64,000 nt of DNA from Kribbella qitaiheensis (GTDB lineage: Bacteria > Actinomycetota > Actinomycetes > Propionibacteriales > Kribbellaceae). Below the pieces are notes generated by a model. It was not told where the DNA came from. It did not search any database and saw only the letters and a program-made list of their open reading frames with translations. Shown in pieces: positions 43,901 to 53,298 of this stretch; within the stretch, counting starts at the first letter, position 1, and each line of letters starts with the position of its first letter. A program made the position numbers and the translations under genes. Location of the stretch: contig NZ_CP043661.1 in NCBI RefSeq assembly GCF_014217565.1, forward strand, positions 6,572,001-6,636,000. Direction: 5' to 3'.

Positions 43901-44926
43901 ATGGCGAACAGCATGCTTGGCCGCGACATGGCGGTCGACCTCGGCACAGCCAACACCCTCGTCTACGTCCGCGGGCGGGGCGTCGTCCTGAACGAGCCCT
44001 CGGTGGTCGCGACCCGGACCGACGAACCGCGCGAAGCGGTCGCGTTCGGGCACGAGGCGAAGAAGATGATCGGCCGTACGCCGGGCAACATCACCGCGAT
44101 CCGGCCGCTCAAGGACGGCGTGATCGCCGACTTCGACGCCGCCGAGCAGATGCTGCGCTACTTCATCCAGCGGGTGCACCGGCGCCGGTACTTCGCCAAG
44201 CCGCGGATCGTGGTCTGCGTGCCGTCCGGGATCACCGCCGTCGAGCAGCGCGCGGTCCGCGACGCGGGCTACATGGCCGGGGCGCGCAAGGTCTACATCA
44301 TCGAGGAGCCGATGGCCGCGGCGCTCGGGTCCAACCTTGAGGTCCGCGACGCCACCGGCAACATGGTGGTCGACATCGGTGGTGGCACCACCGAGGTGGC
44401 GGTGATCTCGTTCGGCGGCATCGTCACCAGCCAGTCGATCCGGGTGGCCGGCGACGCGATCGACAAGGCCGTCGTGAACTACTGCAAGAAGGAGTACTCG
44501 CTGATGCTCGGCGAGGCCACCTCCGAGCAGATCAAGATGACCATCGGCTCGGCCTTCCCGACCTCCGACGGACCCGACTCCGAGATCCGCGGCCGGGACA
44601 TGGTCACCGGCCTGCCGCGGACCGTGAAGGTGTCGTCGGCCAGCATCCGGCAGGCGATCGAGGAGCCGATCACCGCGATCGTCGACGCGGTCAAGGCGAC
44701 GCTGGACAAGACCCCGCCCGAGCTGGCCGGGGACATCGTCGACCGCGGCATCGTGCTGACCGGCGGCGGCGCCCTGCTGAAGGGGATGGACGAGCGGCTC
44801 CGGCACGAGACCGGCATCCCGATCCATGTCGCCGACAACCCGCTGGACGCCGTCGTCCTCGGGGCCGGCAAGTGCGTCGACAACATCGAGACGCTGAACC
44901 GCATCCTCGTCACCGACCGCCGCTGA
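43901..44926 (+). CDS. mreB: Rod-shape-determining protein MreB (bacterial actin)
   Basis: 341 aa, ATG at 43901 with RBS GCAGGAGGCG; longer frames into the upstream hairpins are rejected. Actin-fold motifs: AVDLGTANTLVYVRG (phosphate 1), MVVDIGGGTTEVAVIS (phosphate 2), VLTGGGALLKGMDERL (adenosine). Forms filaments that guide lateral or spore-wall peptidoglycan synthesis. First gene of mreBCD-mrdA-rodA. Confidence 0.97.
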   Translation: MANSMLGRDMAVDLGTANTLVYVRGRGVVLNEPSVVATRTDEPREAVAFGHEAKKMIGRTPGNITAIRPLKDGVIADFDAAEQMLRYFIQRVHRRRYFAKPRIVVCVPSGITAVEQRAVRDAGYMAGARKVYIIEEPMAAALGSNLEVRDATGNMVVDIGGGTTEVAVISFGGIVTSQSIRVAGDAIDKAVVNYCKKEYSLMLGEATSEQIKMTIGSAFPTSDGPDSEIRGRDMVTGLPRTVKVSSASIRQAIEEPITAIVDAVKATLDKTPPELAGDIVDRGIVLTGGGALLKGMDERLRHETGIPIHVADNPLDAVVLGAGKCVDNIETLNRILVTDRR

Positions 44927-44939
44927 ACCGGTACTGCGC

Positions 44940-45860
44940 ATGCTCAAAGACCTCGGTACTCCCGCCAAGGGCCTGGTCAGGGCGGCCGGTCTGCCGCGGG
45001 AGATCCGCCGCCGCCGGGCCATCCTGGCGCTGGTGATCCTGGCCTCGTTCACGCTGATCGTGCTCGACGCGCGCCGCTCGGCCGGCTCGCCGGTGGAGCC
45101 GCTCCGGCACGCCGCCGCGTCGGTCTTCGGCCCGCTGGAGTCGGCCGGGTCCTCCGCCCGGCAGCCTGTGGACAACCTCCGGGACCGGTTCGCCGAAGTG
45201 GATAGGTTGAAGGCTGAGAACGAAAAACTCCAAGCCGACAACGAGAAACTGACCACCGAGCTGCGCAGTACCGACTACGCGCGCAACCGCGCCGCGGAGC
45301 TGGACCGGCTGCTCGAGGTCGCCCCGAACTACACGATCACGCCGGCCCGGGTGATCGGGATCGGGGGCGCGCAGAGCTTCAACCACACAGTGACCATCGA
45401 CGCCGGAACAGCGGACGGAGTGAGACCGGACATGACAGTACTGAACGGGGACGGCCTCGTCGGCCGCGTCGTGCGGGCGACCGAGGGCACCTCGACCGTG
45501 CTACTGATCGGCGACCGGAACTCCACCGTCGGCGGCCGGCTGAACTCGACGATGGCGCTGGGATTCGTCTCCGGCCGCGGCGACGTGACCGGCTCGCTGG
45601 ACTACAAACTGGTGGACCTGAAGGCCCGTCCGAAGGTCGGCGACCGGATCGTCAGCTGGGGCTCGAGCGGCAACGCGCCGTACGTGCCGGGCGTTCCGAT
45701 CGGTGAGATCACCGCCGTCACGCCGAACGAGGGCACCCTGGGCTCGACCGCGCTGCTGAAGCCGTTCGTCGACCCGACCCGGATCGACACTGTCGGTGTG
45801 GTGACAGGACCGCCGGCGCGACCGCCGCGAGCCACGGTGTCGCCGGAGAAGGGCGGCTGA
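44940..45860 (+). CDS. mreC: Rod-shape-determining protein MreC
   Basis: 306 aa. One N-terminal TM helix (ILALVILASFTLIVL, about 29-43), a coiled coil (DRLKAENEKLQADNEKLTTE, about 88-107) and the two-barrel periplasmic-type domain with DGLVGRV and GSSGNAPYVPGVPIGEI. Connects MreB/MreD to PBP2. ATG 13 nt after mreB. Confidence 0.95.
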   Translation: MLKDLGTPAKGLVRAAGLPREIRRRRAILALVILASFTLIVLDARRSAGSPVEPLRHAAASVFGPLESAGSSARQPVDNLRDRFAEVDRLKAENEKLQADNEKLTTELRSTDYARNRAAELDRLLEVAPNYTITPARVIGIGGAQSFNHTVTIDAGTADGVRPDMTVLNGDGLVGRVVRATEGTSTVLLIGDRNSTVGGRLNSTMALGFVSGRGDVTGSLDYKLVDLKARPKVGDRIVSWGSSGNAPYVPGVPIGEITAVTPNEGTLGSTALLKPFVDPTRIDTVGVVTGPPARPPRATVSPEKGG

Positions 45861-45861
45861 G

Positions 45862-46392
45862 ATGACGCCGCTCCGGATCGGGATCGCGGCCGTCTTCCTG
45901 CTGATCGCCGTCACCGTGCAGACCTCGATGCTGCCGCAACTGGCGGTCGCGGGGGTCACCTGCGACCTGGTGATGATCGTCGTAGTCGCGCTCGCGTTGG
46001 CGCGCGGCCCGGAGTGGGGCGCGATCGCCGGCTTCATCGGCGGCCTGCTGCTCGACGTGGCTCCGCCTGCCGACCACACGGCCGGGCGCTGGGCCCTCGC
46101 GCTGGCGCTGGCCGGCTACATCGCGGGGATGATCCGGCGGGAGGCGTCGGCCGGCCCGGTAGGACCACTCGGCGTCGCGCTGACCGTCGTGCTCGGGGCC
46201 GCGGTGTCACTTCTCGTGTACTGCGCGACAGGCTCGCTGCTGCATGACCCGGCCGTCGACTGGGGTGAGTTCGGCGTCCGGCTCGGCATCGCCGCCGGTT
46301 ACGACGTGGTCGGTGCGATCGTGGTGATCCCACTGGTGCTGTGGGTGATGCGGCGGTTCGTGCCGGTTCGGGAGCGGCGGGTGCTGCCGTGA
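45862..46392 (+). CDS. mreD: Rod-shape-determining protein MreD
   Basis: 176 aa, ATG one base after the mreC stop. About five TM helices (IGIAAVFLLIAVTVQTSML, LVMIVVVALALARGPEWG, GFIGGLLLDVAPPADHTAG). The third segment is the usual MreD signature. Its stop overlaps the GTG of mrdA (GTGA). Confidence 0.92.
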   Translation: MTPLRIGIAAVFLLIAVTVQTSMLPQLAVAGVTCDLVMIVVVALALARGPEWGAIAGFIGGLLLDVAPPADHTAGRWALALALAGYIAGMIRREASAGPVGPLGVALTVVLGAAVSLLVYCATGSLLHDPAVDWGEFGVRLGIAAGYDVVGAIVVIPLVLWVMRRFVPVRERRVLP

Positions 46393-48445
46393 GTTTCGAC
46401 AGTTTCAACCCGGCCCCGCTGAAGCCGCGGCTGCGTCTGTTCGTGATCGGCGTGCTGGTCTTCTCGCTGCTCTGCACCCTGTTCGCCCGGCTCGTCTACA
46501 TGCAGGTGCTGTCGTCGGCGGACTACTCCCAGGCCGCCACCTCGAACCACACCCGCGAGGTCCTCGTCCCGGCACCGCGCGGGACGATCGTCGACGCGGC
46601 CGGCCGGACACTGGTCGGCAACAGGGTGTCGCTGGTGATCACGGTCGACCGCTCGGTGCTGGCCAAGCTGCCAGACGCACAGCAGCAGGCGATGCTGGCC
46701 CGGCTGGCCAAGGTGCTCGGCCAGAAGCCGGCCGACCTGAAGGCTCGCATCATGCTCTGTGGCGAGCCCGGCGCCTCGAAGCCGCCGGCCTGCTGGAACG
46801 GCACGCCGTACCAGCCGATCCCGGTCGCGAAGGACGTCAGCGAGCAGGTCGCGATCGAGGTGATGGAGCGCCGCGAGGACTTCCCCGGCGTGGCCGCCGA
46901 GTCGACCGCACTCCGTGCCTACCCGGCGCCGTACGGCGTGAACGCGGCGCACATGCTCGGCTATCTCTCGCCGATCACCACGAACGAGCTGGACGCGCTG
47001 GACAAGGCCGGGCAGGACTCGGTCGGGCACCGGTCGGACCTGGTCGGCCGGGCCGGCCCTCGAGCGCACGTACGACGCGATGCTGCGGGGGACTCCGGGC
47101 GTCAAGAGCGTCATCGTCGACGCCGTCGGGTACACCACCGGTCTGCAGAGTCAGACCGCGCCGGTGCCGGGATCGACGCTGATGACAAGCATCGACGCCC
47201 GGGTCCAGGCCTCGGTCGAGAGGGAGCTCCGCGGCGCGATCATGACCGCGCGCAAGCAGACCGACCCGGTCACCAAACGCAAGTACGTCGCGGACTCCGG
47301 CGCGGCCGTGGTGATGGACACCAAGACCGGCCAGATCGTCGGGATGGCCAGCTACCCCAGCTACGACCCGGGCGTCTGGGTCGGCGGGATCTCGCAGCGC
47401 GAGCTCGACCAGTTGTACGCGTCCGGCTCAGGGACGCCGCTGCTGTCGCGGGCCTTGCAGGGTCAGCTGGCACCTGGGTCGACGTTCAAGCCGATCACCA
47501 CCGCTGCCGCGCTGGCGAACGGGTACACGGCGAAGACCAAGCTGGACTGTTCACCGTCGTTCACGGTAGGCAATCGCAAGTTCAAGAACTTCGAGACCAC
47601 GCCGTTCGGCATGATCGGATTCCAGCAGGCGCTGGCGATCTCCTGCGACACCTTCTTCTACCAGATCGCGTACGCCCTCTGGCTCAAGGAGGGTGGCAAC
47701 TCCGGCGACATCAACGTGCGCGATCCGCTGGTCGAGATGGCCAAGAGCTTCGGCCTCGGCAAGCCGACCGGAATCGACCTGCCCGGCGAGGCATCCGGCC
47801 GGATCGCGGACCGGAAGTGGAAGAAGCAGTACTACGACGCGCAGAAGGACTACTACTGCAAGCTGGCCGACAACCCACCGGCCGGGACGTCGAGCTTCCT
47901 GAAGCAGTTCTCCCGGGAGTTCTGCGTCGACGGCTACCGGTACCGGGCCGGCGACGCGGTGAACTTCTCGATCGGGCAGGGCGACACCACCCTGACTCCG
48001 TTGCAATTGGCAACGATGTACTCGGCGCTGTCGAACGGCGGCACGCTGTGGGAGCCGCGGGTGGCCAAGAAGGTGATCGGGCCGAACGGGAAAGCCACGG
48101 CGATCCCGTCCAAGGTCGCGGCCGGACTGCCGGTGGCGGCCTCGACGCTGAAGCTGATCGACAAAGGTCTGCTGGAGACCACCCGGACCGGTACGGCGGC
48201 GTGGAAGTTCATCGGGTTCCCGCTGGACCAGGTCCCGGTGCGGTCCAAGACCGGTACGGCCGAGGTCTACGGCAAGCAGACGACGTCCTGGTTCGCGACC
48301 TACACCGATCGCTATGCCGTGGTGATGATGATCAGCCAGGGCCGGTAGCGGGTCGGGTGCCTCGGGAACGGCCGTCCGGCACATCTACGAGACCCTCTAC
48401 AACATCAAGCCCGCGGCGCCGCCGGCGAAGAAGGCCAAGCAATGA
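46389..48445 (+). CDS. mrdA: Penicillin-binding protein 2, peptidoglycan D,D-transpeptidase (two GGCC frame breaks)
   Basis: 684 aa after removing two single bases. GTG at 46389 overlaps mreD. N-terminal TM helix (LRLFVIGVLVFSLLCTLF), pedestal with APRGTIVDAAGRTL, transpeptidase domain with the active-site SxxK in APGSTFKPI, SxN as SCD in ISCDTFF, and KTG in RSKTGTAEV. Break 1 is GGCCC at 47055-47059 (restores VGRAGLERTYDAML); break 2 is GGGCC at 48339-48343 (restores SQAGSGSGASGTAV and the end KKAKQ). Cross-links new wall during elongation with RodA. Confidence 0.92.
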
Positions 48446-48470
48446 GCCCGACCTCGAAGCGGGTGCGGCT

Positions 48471-49637
48471 ATGAGTCTGCTGACGCCGCTGCGGTCGTCC
48501 CGGCCGCTGATGGATCGCCGGTCGGCGTTGTGGCAGGCCGACTGGGTGCTGGTGATCGGGGTGCTCGCGTTGTCGGCGATCGGCAGCCTGCTGATCTGGT
48601 CGGCCACCTACCAGCGCGGCTCACTCACCGGTGGCAACCAGCGCGAGTTCCTGGTCCGGCACGCCCTCAACTTCGCCATCGGCCTGGTCCTTGCCATCGG
48701 CGCGGCAGTGATGGATCACCGCCGCCTGCGCATCCTCGCGCCGGTCCTGTACGCCGGGTCGGTGGTGGGGCTGATCCTCGTCCTGGTGCCCGGTGTCGGC
48801 GCGGTGATCAACGGGTCCCGGTCGTGGATCCAGCTGCCCTGGATGTCGGTCCAGCCGAGCGAGTTCGCCAAGCTCGCGGTGATCGTCGGGATGGCGCTGC
48901 TGATCGCCGAGAAGGGCGAGACGAACCACCGCGAGGCCCGGACGATCGACATCACCCAGGCGATCGGCGTTGCCGCGATCCCGGTGATGCTGGTGATGCT
49001 GCAGCCCGACCTCGGCACCGTGATGGTGCTCGGGTCGATCGTGTTCGGCATCATCGCCGTCTCCGGGGTGCCGAAGCGCTGGCTGCTCGGCATCGTCACC
49101 GCGGCGACGGTGATCGGGACGCTGGCGATCCAGTTCAACGTGCTGAAGAAGTACCAGCTGGCCCGCTTCACCGCGTTCGCCGACCCGTCCCAGGACCCGC
49201 AGGGCACCGGCTACAACGTGCACCAGGCCCGGATCGCGATCGGCAACGGCGGCATCTTCGGCCAGGGCCTGTTCCACGGCTCGCAGACCCAGAACGCCTT
49301 CGTGCCCGAGCAACACACCGACTTCGTCTTCACCGTCGCGGGGGAGGAGCTCGGCCTGATCGGCGCCGGGGCGATCATCGTGTTGTTCGCGGTGATCCTC
49401 TGGCGCGGACTGCGGATCGCCGTCAACGCCCGGGACGCCTTCGGCCGGCTGATCGCCACCGGCATCGTCTGCTGGTTCGCCTTCCAGGCCTTCGAGAACA
49501 TCGGCATGACGCTCGGGATCATGCCGGTCACCGGCCTCCCACTCCCGTTCGTCTCCTACGGCGGCTCATCGATGTTCGCCGGCCTCCTGGCCGTAGGCCT
49601 GCTCCAGAACATCCACCTCCGCTCCCACCAGGTCTGA
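48471..49637 (+). CDS. rodA: Peptidoglycan glycosyltransferase RodA (SEDS family)
   Basis: 388 aa, ATG 48471. About ten TM helices. SEDS hallmarks: GSRSWIQLPWMSVQPSEFAK, LQPDLGTVMVLG, GQGLFHGSQTQNAFVPEQHTD with the catalytic Asp region, and GLPLPFVSYGGSS. Polymerises lipid II together with PBP2. An uncorrected frame runs from mrdA into rodA only because of the frame break in mrdA. Last gene of the operon, followed by a hairpin. Confidence 0.96.
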   Translation: MSLLTPLRSSRPLMDRRSALWQADWVLVIGVLALSAIGSLLIWSATYQRGSLTGGNQREFLVRHALNFAIGLVLAIGAAVMDHRRLRILAPVLYAGSVVGLILVLVPGVGAVINGSRSWIQLPWMSVQPSEFAKLAVIVGMALLIAEKGETNHREARTIDITQAIGVAAIPVMLVMLQPDLGTVMVLGSIVFGIIAVSGVPKRWLLGIVTAATVIGTLAIQFNVLKKYQLARFTAFADPSQDPQGTGYNVHQARIAIGNGGIFGQGLFHGSQTQNAFVPEQHTDFVFTVAGEELGLIGAGAIIVLFAVILWRGLRIAVNARDAFGRLIATGIVCWFAFQAFENIGMTLGIMPVTGLPLPFVSYGGSSMFAGLLAVGLLQNIHLRSHQV

Positions 49638-49645
49638 CCAAGAAA

Positions 49646-49685
49646 CTGACAGCGGGCGAGCCCGTGGCCCGCCCGCTTCTGTCAG
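49646..49685. terminator. Bidirectional hairpin after rodA
   Basis: CTGACAG-CGGGCG and CGCCCG-CTTCTGTCAG pair around GAGCCCGTGGCC, between the convergent rodA and CU044-type genes. Confidence 0.75.
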
Positions 49686-49689
49686 CTGG

Positions 49690-50538
49690 TCAGCGCTTCG
49701 GACTGGCCCAGACCAGGACTTCGTCCGGGCTCCACGGGAGCGCGTCCGGCACATACCAGTTGTCCGGCACGGTTTGGGCGGCGTCGGTGCTCGACCGCCC
49801 CCCGGGGGGCTTCACATCCACCCGGAACTCGAAAATCTTCGCGTTGCGCTGGGCCAGCATCGTCCGTACCTCGCCCACTGTCTTGCCTCGCCACTGCAGG
49901 CCGTGCAGAAGTTCACCAGGTGCATCGACCTGGCCGGTGCGGTCGAATGTCTCCCCGGCATCGGCCGGCCGGCCGATGCCGAGTTCGGCGTGCCCTTTGA
50001 AGTCCTTCGGGATCCGGAAGACCGGCACACACGGCTTGGCACCGGTCTTCCAGCAGTTGGCCGGTTCGGTACTCTCGCCGATGACCTCGCCCCCTTCGAT
50101 GCGCGTGCCGGTGTCGGTCCCCACCAGCGAGGGGGAGACGGCCGGGAGGGTGATCTGGATGTTCAGCCCGTGGTCGGCCAGTTCCTTGTTGATCCGGGCC
50201 GGATCGGCTGCCGGGTCGACGACCTTGATCACCAGATACTTGCCCTGCGGGACGAACTGCAGGACGCTGGCGACCGGGATCGGCGACTGCCCGGTGGGTA
50301 GGGTTTCGTGCCGGGCGACGATCACGGCAGCCAGTACGCCGGCCGCGACCAGCGCCGGCAGCGCGGTACGGACTGCCAGCCGGATGGCCTTGCGCCGTCG
50401 CCGCCCGGAATCGGAAGCGGCGGTGGCGAGGAGGTCGTGGAACCTGGCCTCGCGTTCTCCAGGGGGCAGGGAGGCCGTCACCCGGTCGTCCGTGATCGGG
50501 TTGAGGCTGCGGAGGTGGTCGAGCGTGGTCTTGTTCAT
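49690..50538 (-). CDS. CU044_5270-type membrane protein, ECF sigma partner
   Basis: 282 aa. The ATG at 50538 overlaps the sigma-factor stop (ATGA). MNKTTLDHLRSLNPITDD, a short cytoplasmic part, one TM helix (AVRTALPALVAAGVLAAVIV, about 56-75) and a large outer domain with GKYLVIKVVDP, CWKTGAKPC (possible disulfide) and WSPDEVLVW near the end. Proteins of this type are encoded beside ECF sigma factors and probably act as anti-sigma or accessory membrane proteins. Confidence 0.8.
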   Translation of the reverse strand: MNKTTLDHLRSLNPITDDRVTASLPPGEREARFHDLLATAASDSGRRRRKAIRLAVRTALPALVAAGVLAAVIVARHETLPTGQSPIPVASVLQFVPQGKYLVIKVVDPAADPARINKELADHGLNIQITLPAVSPSLVGTDTGTRIEGGEVIGESTEPANCWKTGAKPCVPVFRIPKDFKGHAELGIGRPADAGETFDRTGQVDAPGELLHGLQWRGKTVGEVRTMLAQRNAKIFEFRVDVKPPGGRSSTDAAQTVPDNWYVPDALPWSPDEVLVWASPKR

Positions 50539-51129
50539 GAGCGTTCTTCTTTCAGGGCTGCGAAGCGGGGAGCAGCGGCCGGAGTGAGGCCGACGGCGCG
50601 GCCCGGGACGTCTTCGGCGGTCGAGAGCAGGCGCTCGAACCGCGCGCGGGCTCGATGCAAGCGGATGCGGACCGCATTGCGTGAACAGCCGAGGACTATT
50701 GCGATCTGGGCGGTATCGAGGCCTTCCCAGGCGGTCAGCGACAGCAGTTCGCGATCCTGGTGGGACAACTCGCGCCAGGCCCTGCGTGGCGATGGCCTTC
50801 TCGCCGGCATCGAACGAGAGCGCGCCGGGATCGACCAGCAACTCGGTCGATTCGTCACGGAGGCGGGCGGTCAGGGCTAGTCGCCGGTTCTCGCCTCGGC
50901 GGTGGTTGGCCAGCAGCCGGCGGGCGACGGCGTACAGCCAGGGCAGGGCCTCGGGACCGGCTGGTACGTCGGCAAGGCGTCGCCAGGCGACCAGGAAGGT
51001 CTCGGCGACCAGATCACCGGCGTCGTCGCGGCTGCCGACCCGTCTGAGCAGGTAGCCGAGGATCTTGTCGTGCTGATCCAGGAACAGTTGCTGGAACCGG
51101 ACCTGGGCGGCAGCTGATGGATCGGTCAT
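50535..51129 (-). CDS. ECF-type RNA polymerase sigma factor (frame broken at GGCC)
   Basis: 197 aa if one base is removed. Region 2: RFQQLFLDQHDKILGYLLRR, DLVAETFLVAWRRL and ALPWLYAVARRLLANHRR. Region 4 after the break: AWRELSHQDRELLSLTAWEG, CSRNAVRIRLHRARARFERL. The frame breaks at forward GGCCC (50778-50782), sense CAGGGCCTGG; GGCCTGG restores it. Cotranscribed with its membrane partner through a 4-nt overlap. Confidence 0.9.
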
Positions 51130-51348
51130 GCCGTCTCCAATCCCGCGGGCCGGTGCGGTTTTCGTTCGGTGGGGTGTGCGGGGTGCCTCATACCTGGTCT
51201 ATGTGCGGGTTACGAGCATCATTTCGCGCGGTGGGGTGACGTTCGCCGATCGAAGCGTGGACTCCCGGTGCGGCTCGCGGAAGGCTGTCGGCGCAGGGTT
51301 GTAGGCTGCAGCGATTCTGGTTGCGGGATGCCGGCCCTGGAAGGGACC

Positions 51349-52113
51349 ATGTCGAAAATCGCTTCGTTCTCGCTCGCCGCGCTGGTCGCCCTGTCGCTCG
51401 CCGCCTGCGGTGACGACAAGAAGACCGGTACGCCGGCTCCGTCAACGACCCCGTCGGCATCGAGCTCCGGCACGCCGTCGGCGCCGAGCACGCCCACGGC
51501 GGACCCGTCCACCGGGAGTGAGTCGGTGCAGCGGACCAAGGCCGAGCTGACCAAGGCCCTGCTGGCGTTGCCGGACCTGCCGAGCGGCTTCTCGCTCGAG
51601 ACCGACGATCCGGGCGACGAGGCGGAGAATCCGCTCTCCTCCAAGGACCCCAAGTGCAAGTCCCTGGTGAAGTTCCTCAACGCCGACCAGGCGCCGGGGT
51701 CGAAGGTCTCCGTGACCCGATCGTTCTCCGGCGGACAGGAGGGCCCGTACATCGACTTCGGCGTGGACGCGATGGGCGACTCGCAGAAGGTGCTCGCGCT
51801 GCAGTCGTCGTACCGGGCCGCGGTGCGGTCGTGCAAGAAGATCACGATGAAGTTCGATGGCCAGGGCAGTTCGGCGATGGATGTCCGCGAGGTGTCGGCA
51901 CCGCAGTTCGGCGACGACCCGTTCGCGTTCCGGTTGACCAGCATCAGTGGTCCGCAGGAGGGCCTGGAGGTCGTCTTCGCCACGGCCGGCGTGAACGATG
52001 TGGTCGTCTCGGTCTCGATCGTCGCCGGCCAGCCCGGTGAGCTCGACAGTGCGACCGAGGCCGCGGTCGGCAAGGCCAAAAAGGTCCTCGGCGGCAAGAA
52101 GAGCGGCACCTGA
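51349..52113 (+). CDS. Putative lipoprotein
   Basis: 254 aa from the ATG at 51349 (RBS GGAAGGGA); longer frames have no RBS. Signal peptide with lipobox LSLAAC, lipidated Cys at about 23. A Thr/Ser/Pro-rich stalk (about 28-60) leads to a 185-residue domain with two conserved-looking Cys (DPKCKSL and VRSCKKI) that may pair, and DVREVSAPQFGDDPFAF. Resembles PknH-like/sensor-type extracellular domains only loosely. Surface-exposed; function unknown. Confidence 0.8.
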   Translation: MSKIASFSLAALVALSLAACGDDKKTGTPAPSTTPSASSSGTPSAPSTPTADPSTGSESVQRTKAELTKALLALPDLPSGFSLETDDPGDEAENPLSSKDPKCKSLVKFLNADQAPGSKVSVTRSFSGGQEGPYIDFGVDAMGDSQKVLALQSSYRAAVRSCKKITMKFDGQGSSAMDVREVSAPQFGDDPFAFRLTSISGPQEGLEVVFATAGVNDVVVSVSIVAGQPGELDSATEAAVGKAKKVLGGKKSGT

Positions 52114-52296
52114 CCGACTACATGTGATCGGCGTCACGTCGTGACCTGTCGCGCCAGGCCTCGCGCGTTCCGTCGTACGGGGCCCGGCGATCTATCTGCA
52201 CCTCGACCGCACCCGGAACCTGCTGACCCCTGCAGATCGAGGCCGGTCAGGTGATCGGCGTACGGGTGGTCGCGAACCCGGAGAAGCTGTCAGCGT

Positions 52297-53262
52297 TCAG
52301 ATCTTGAGAAGGATCCGGCCGACTGCTTTGCCGCCGCCTAGTACGGAGATCGTGCGGAGTTCCGAAGCGGCAGAGACATCGACGCCGCACTTCTCCAGCA
52401 GGGCGAGCCCCAGAGCGGTGGTGGCGCGAGGGTTGCCGTCGATCACCTTCACCGCGACCGCGTGACCGTCCGGAGCGGCCATGCCGATCACGCCCTCGGC
52501 GCCGCCCTTCGCGATGACGCCGGGGAGCAGGCGCATCACCTCGCTGTTCAGATGGTCGTGTCCGCCGACGAGGTCCGGGTGTAGGCGCATCGCGGCCGCC
52601 ACCCGGCCGTCCGGCGTACCAGCTGTTGCTGTGGCCAGGCGGCCGAAGGCGCGGGCCACGCCGTCCAGTGGCATGCCGAGCAGGGGAGCGCCGCAGCCGT
52701 CGACGGTCACGATGCCGGTGTGGGCACCGGTAAGCCGCTCGATCTCGGCGGCGATGGTGCGCTGCACGGGGGAGTCGGCGTCCAAGTAGCCGGCCGGATC
52801 GTTGCTGCCAGCGACCGTTGCCATCAGCATCGCCGCGTGTTTGCCGGAGCAGTTCATCCGGACCCTCTCCGGACCGATGCCTTCGGTGATCAACCGGAAC
52901 CGGGTCGGCTCATCCTCCGGCCGGTCCGGTGGGCACCCCAACGCGTCCCGTCCGACACCGGCCGAGGCCAGCATCTTGTCCACCAGCGCGACGTGCCGAT
53001 CTTCACCGGTATGGCTGCCGGCCGCGATCGCCGCCTCCTCGACCGCCAGTTCGGCTCCGGCCACGATGCTGCCGACCGCTTGCAGCGGCTTGGCGGTGGA
53101 CCTGGGCAACACGACCGCGCCCACCTGCCCCGCGGCGTACACCCGCGCCCCGTCCGGATCCAGCGCGATCGCCAGCCCGAAGTGCCGGCTTTCCACGAAG
53201 CCGTTCCGCGCCACCTCGGCCAACTCCACGACCTGACCCAGCCCGGGCACACCGTTGATCAT
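52297..53262 (-). CDS. L-asparaginase, ReAV/class 3 type
   Basis: 321 aa. Features of the PF06089 family: PRSTAKPLQ with the Ser-x-x-Lys pair, AGSHTGED, MNCSGKHAAML with the Cys-x-x-Lys pair and DGCGAPLLGMPL with the third Cys, as in the Rhizobium etli inducible enzyme. It hydrolyses asparagine to aspartate and ammonia. ATG at 53262; TAGCCT -10 (53275-53270) 7 nt upstream. Divergent from the hydrolase at 53299 with only 36 nt between start codons. Confidence 0.92.
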   Translation of the reverse strand: MINGVPGLGQVVELAEVARNGFVESRHFGLAIALDPDGARVYAAGQVGAVVLPRSTAKPLQAVGSIVAGAELAVEEAAIAAGSHTGEDRHVALVDKMLASAGVGRDALGCPPDRPEDEPTRFRLITEGIGPERVRMNCSGKHAAMLMATVAGSNDPAGYLDADSPVQRTIAAEIERLTGAHTGIVTVDGCGAPLLGMPLDGVARAFGRLATATAGTPDGRVAAAMRLHPDLVGGHDHLNSEVMRLLPGVIAKGGAEGVIGMAAPDGHAVAVKVIDGNPRATTALGLALLEKCGVDVSAASELRTISVLGGGKAVGRILLKI

Positions 53263-53269
53263 GTCGCGC

Positions 53270-53291
53270 AGGCTAACAACGTCCGTAGGGT
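53270..53291. promoter_or_regulatory. Back-to-back leaderless promoters of asparaginase and hydrolase genes
   Basis: Leftward TAGCCT (53275-53270) and rightward TAGGGT (53286-53291) each lie 7 nt from their start codon (53262 and 53299). Only 10 bp separate the two -10 boxes, so the polymerases would compete. Confidence 0.55.
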
Positions 53292-53298
53292 GGGGAGC

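Noticed and set aside
46341-49637. One 1098-codon protein joining PBP2 and RodA
   Set aside because: The continuous frame exists only because of the frame break at 47055; between 47060 and 48470 its translation has no homology whereas another frame encodes the transpeptidase domain.
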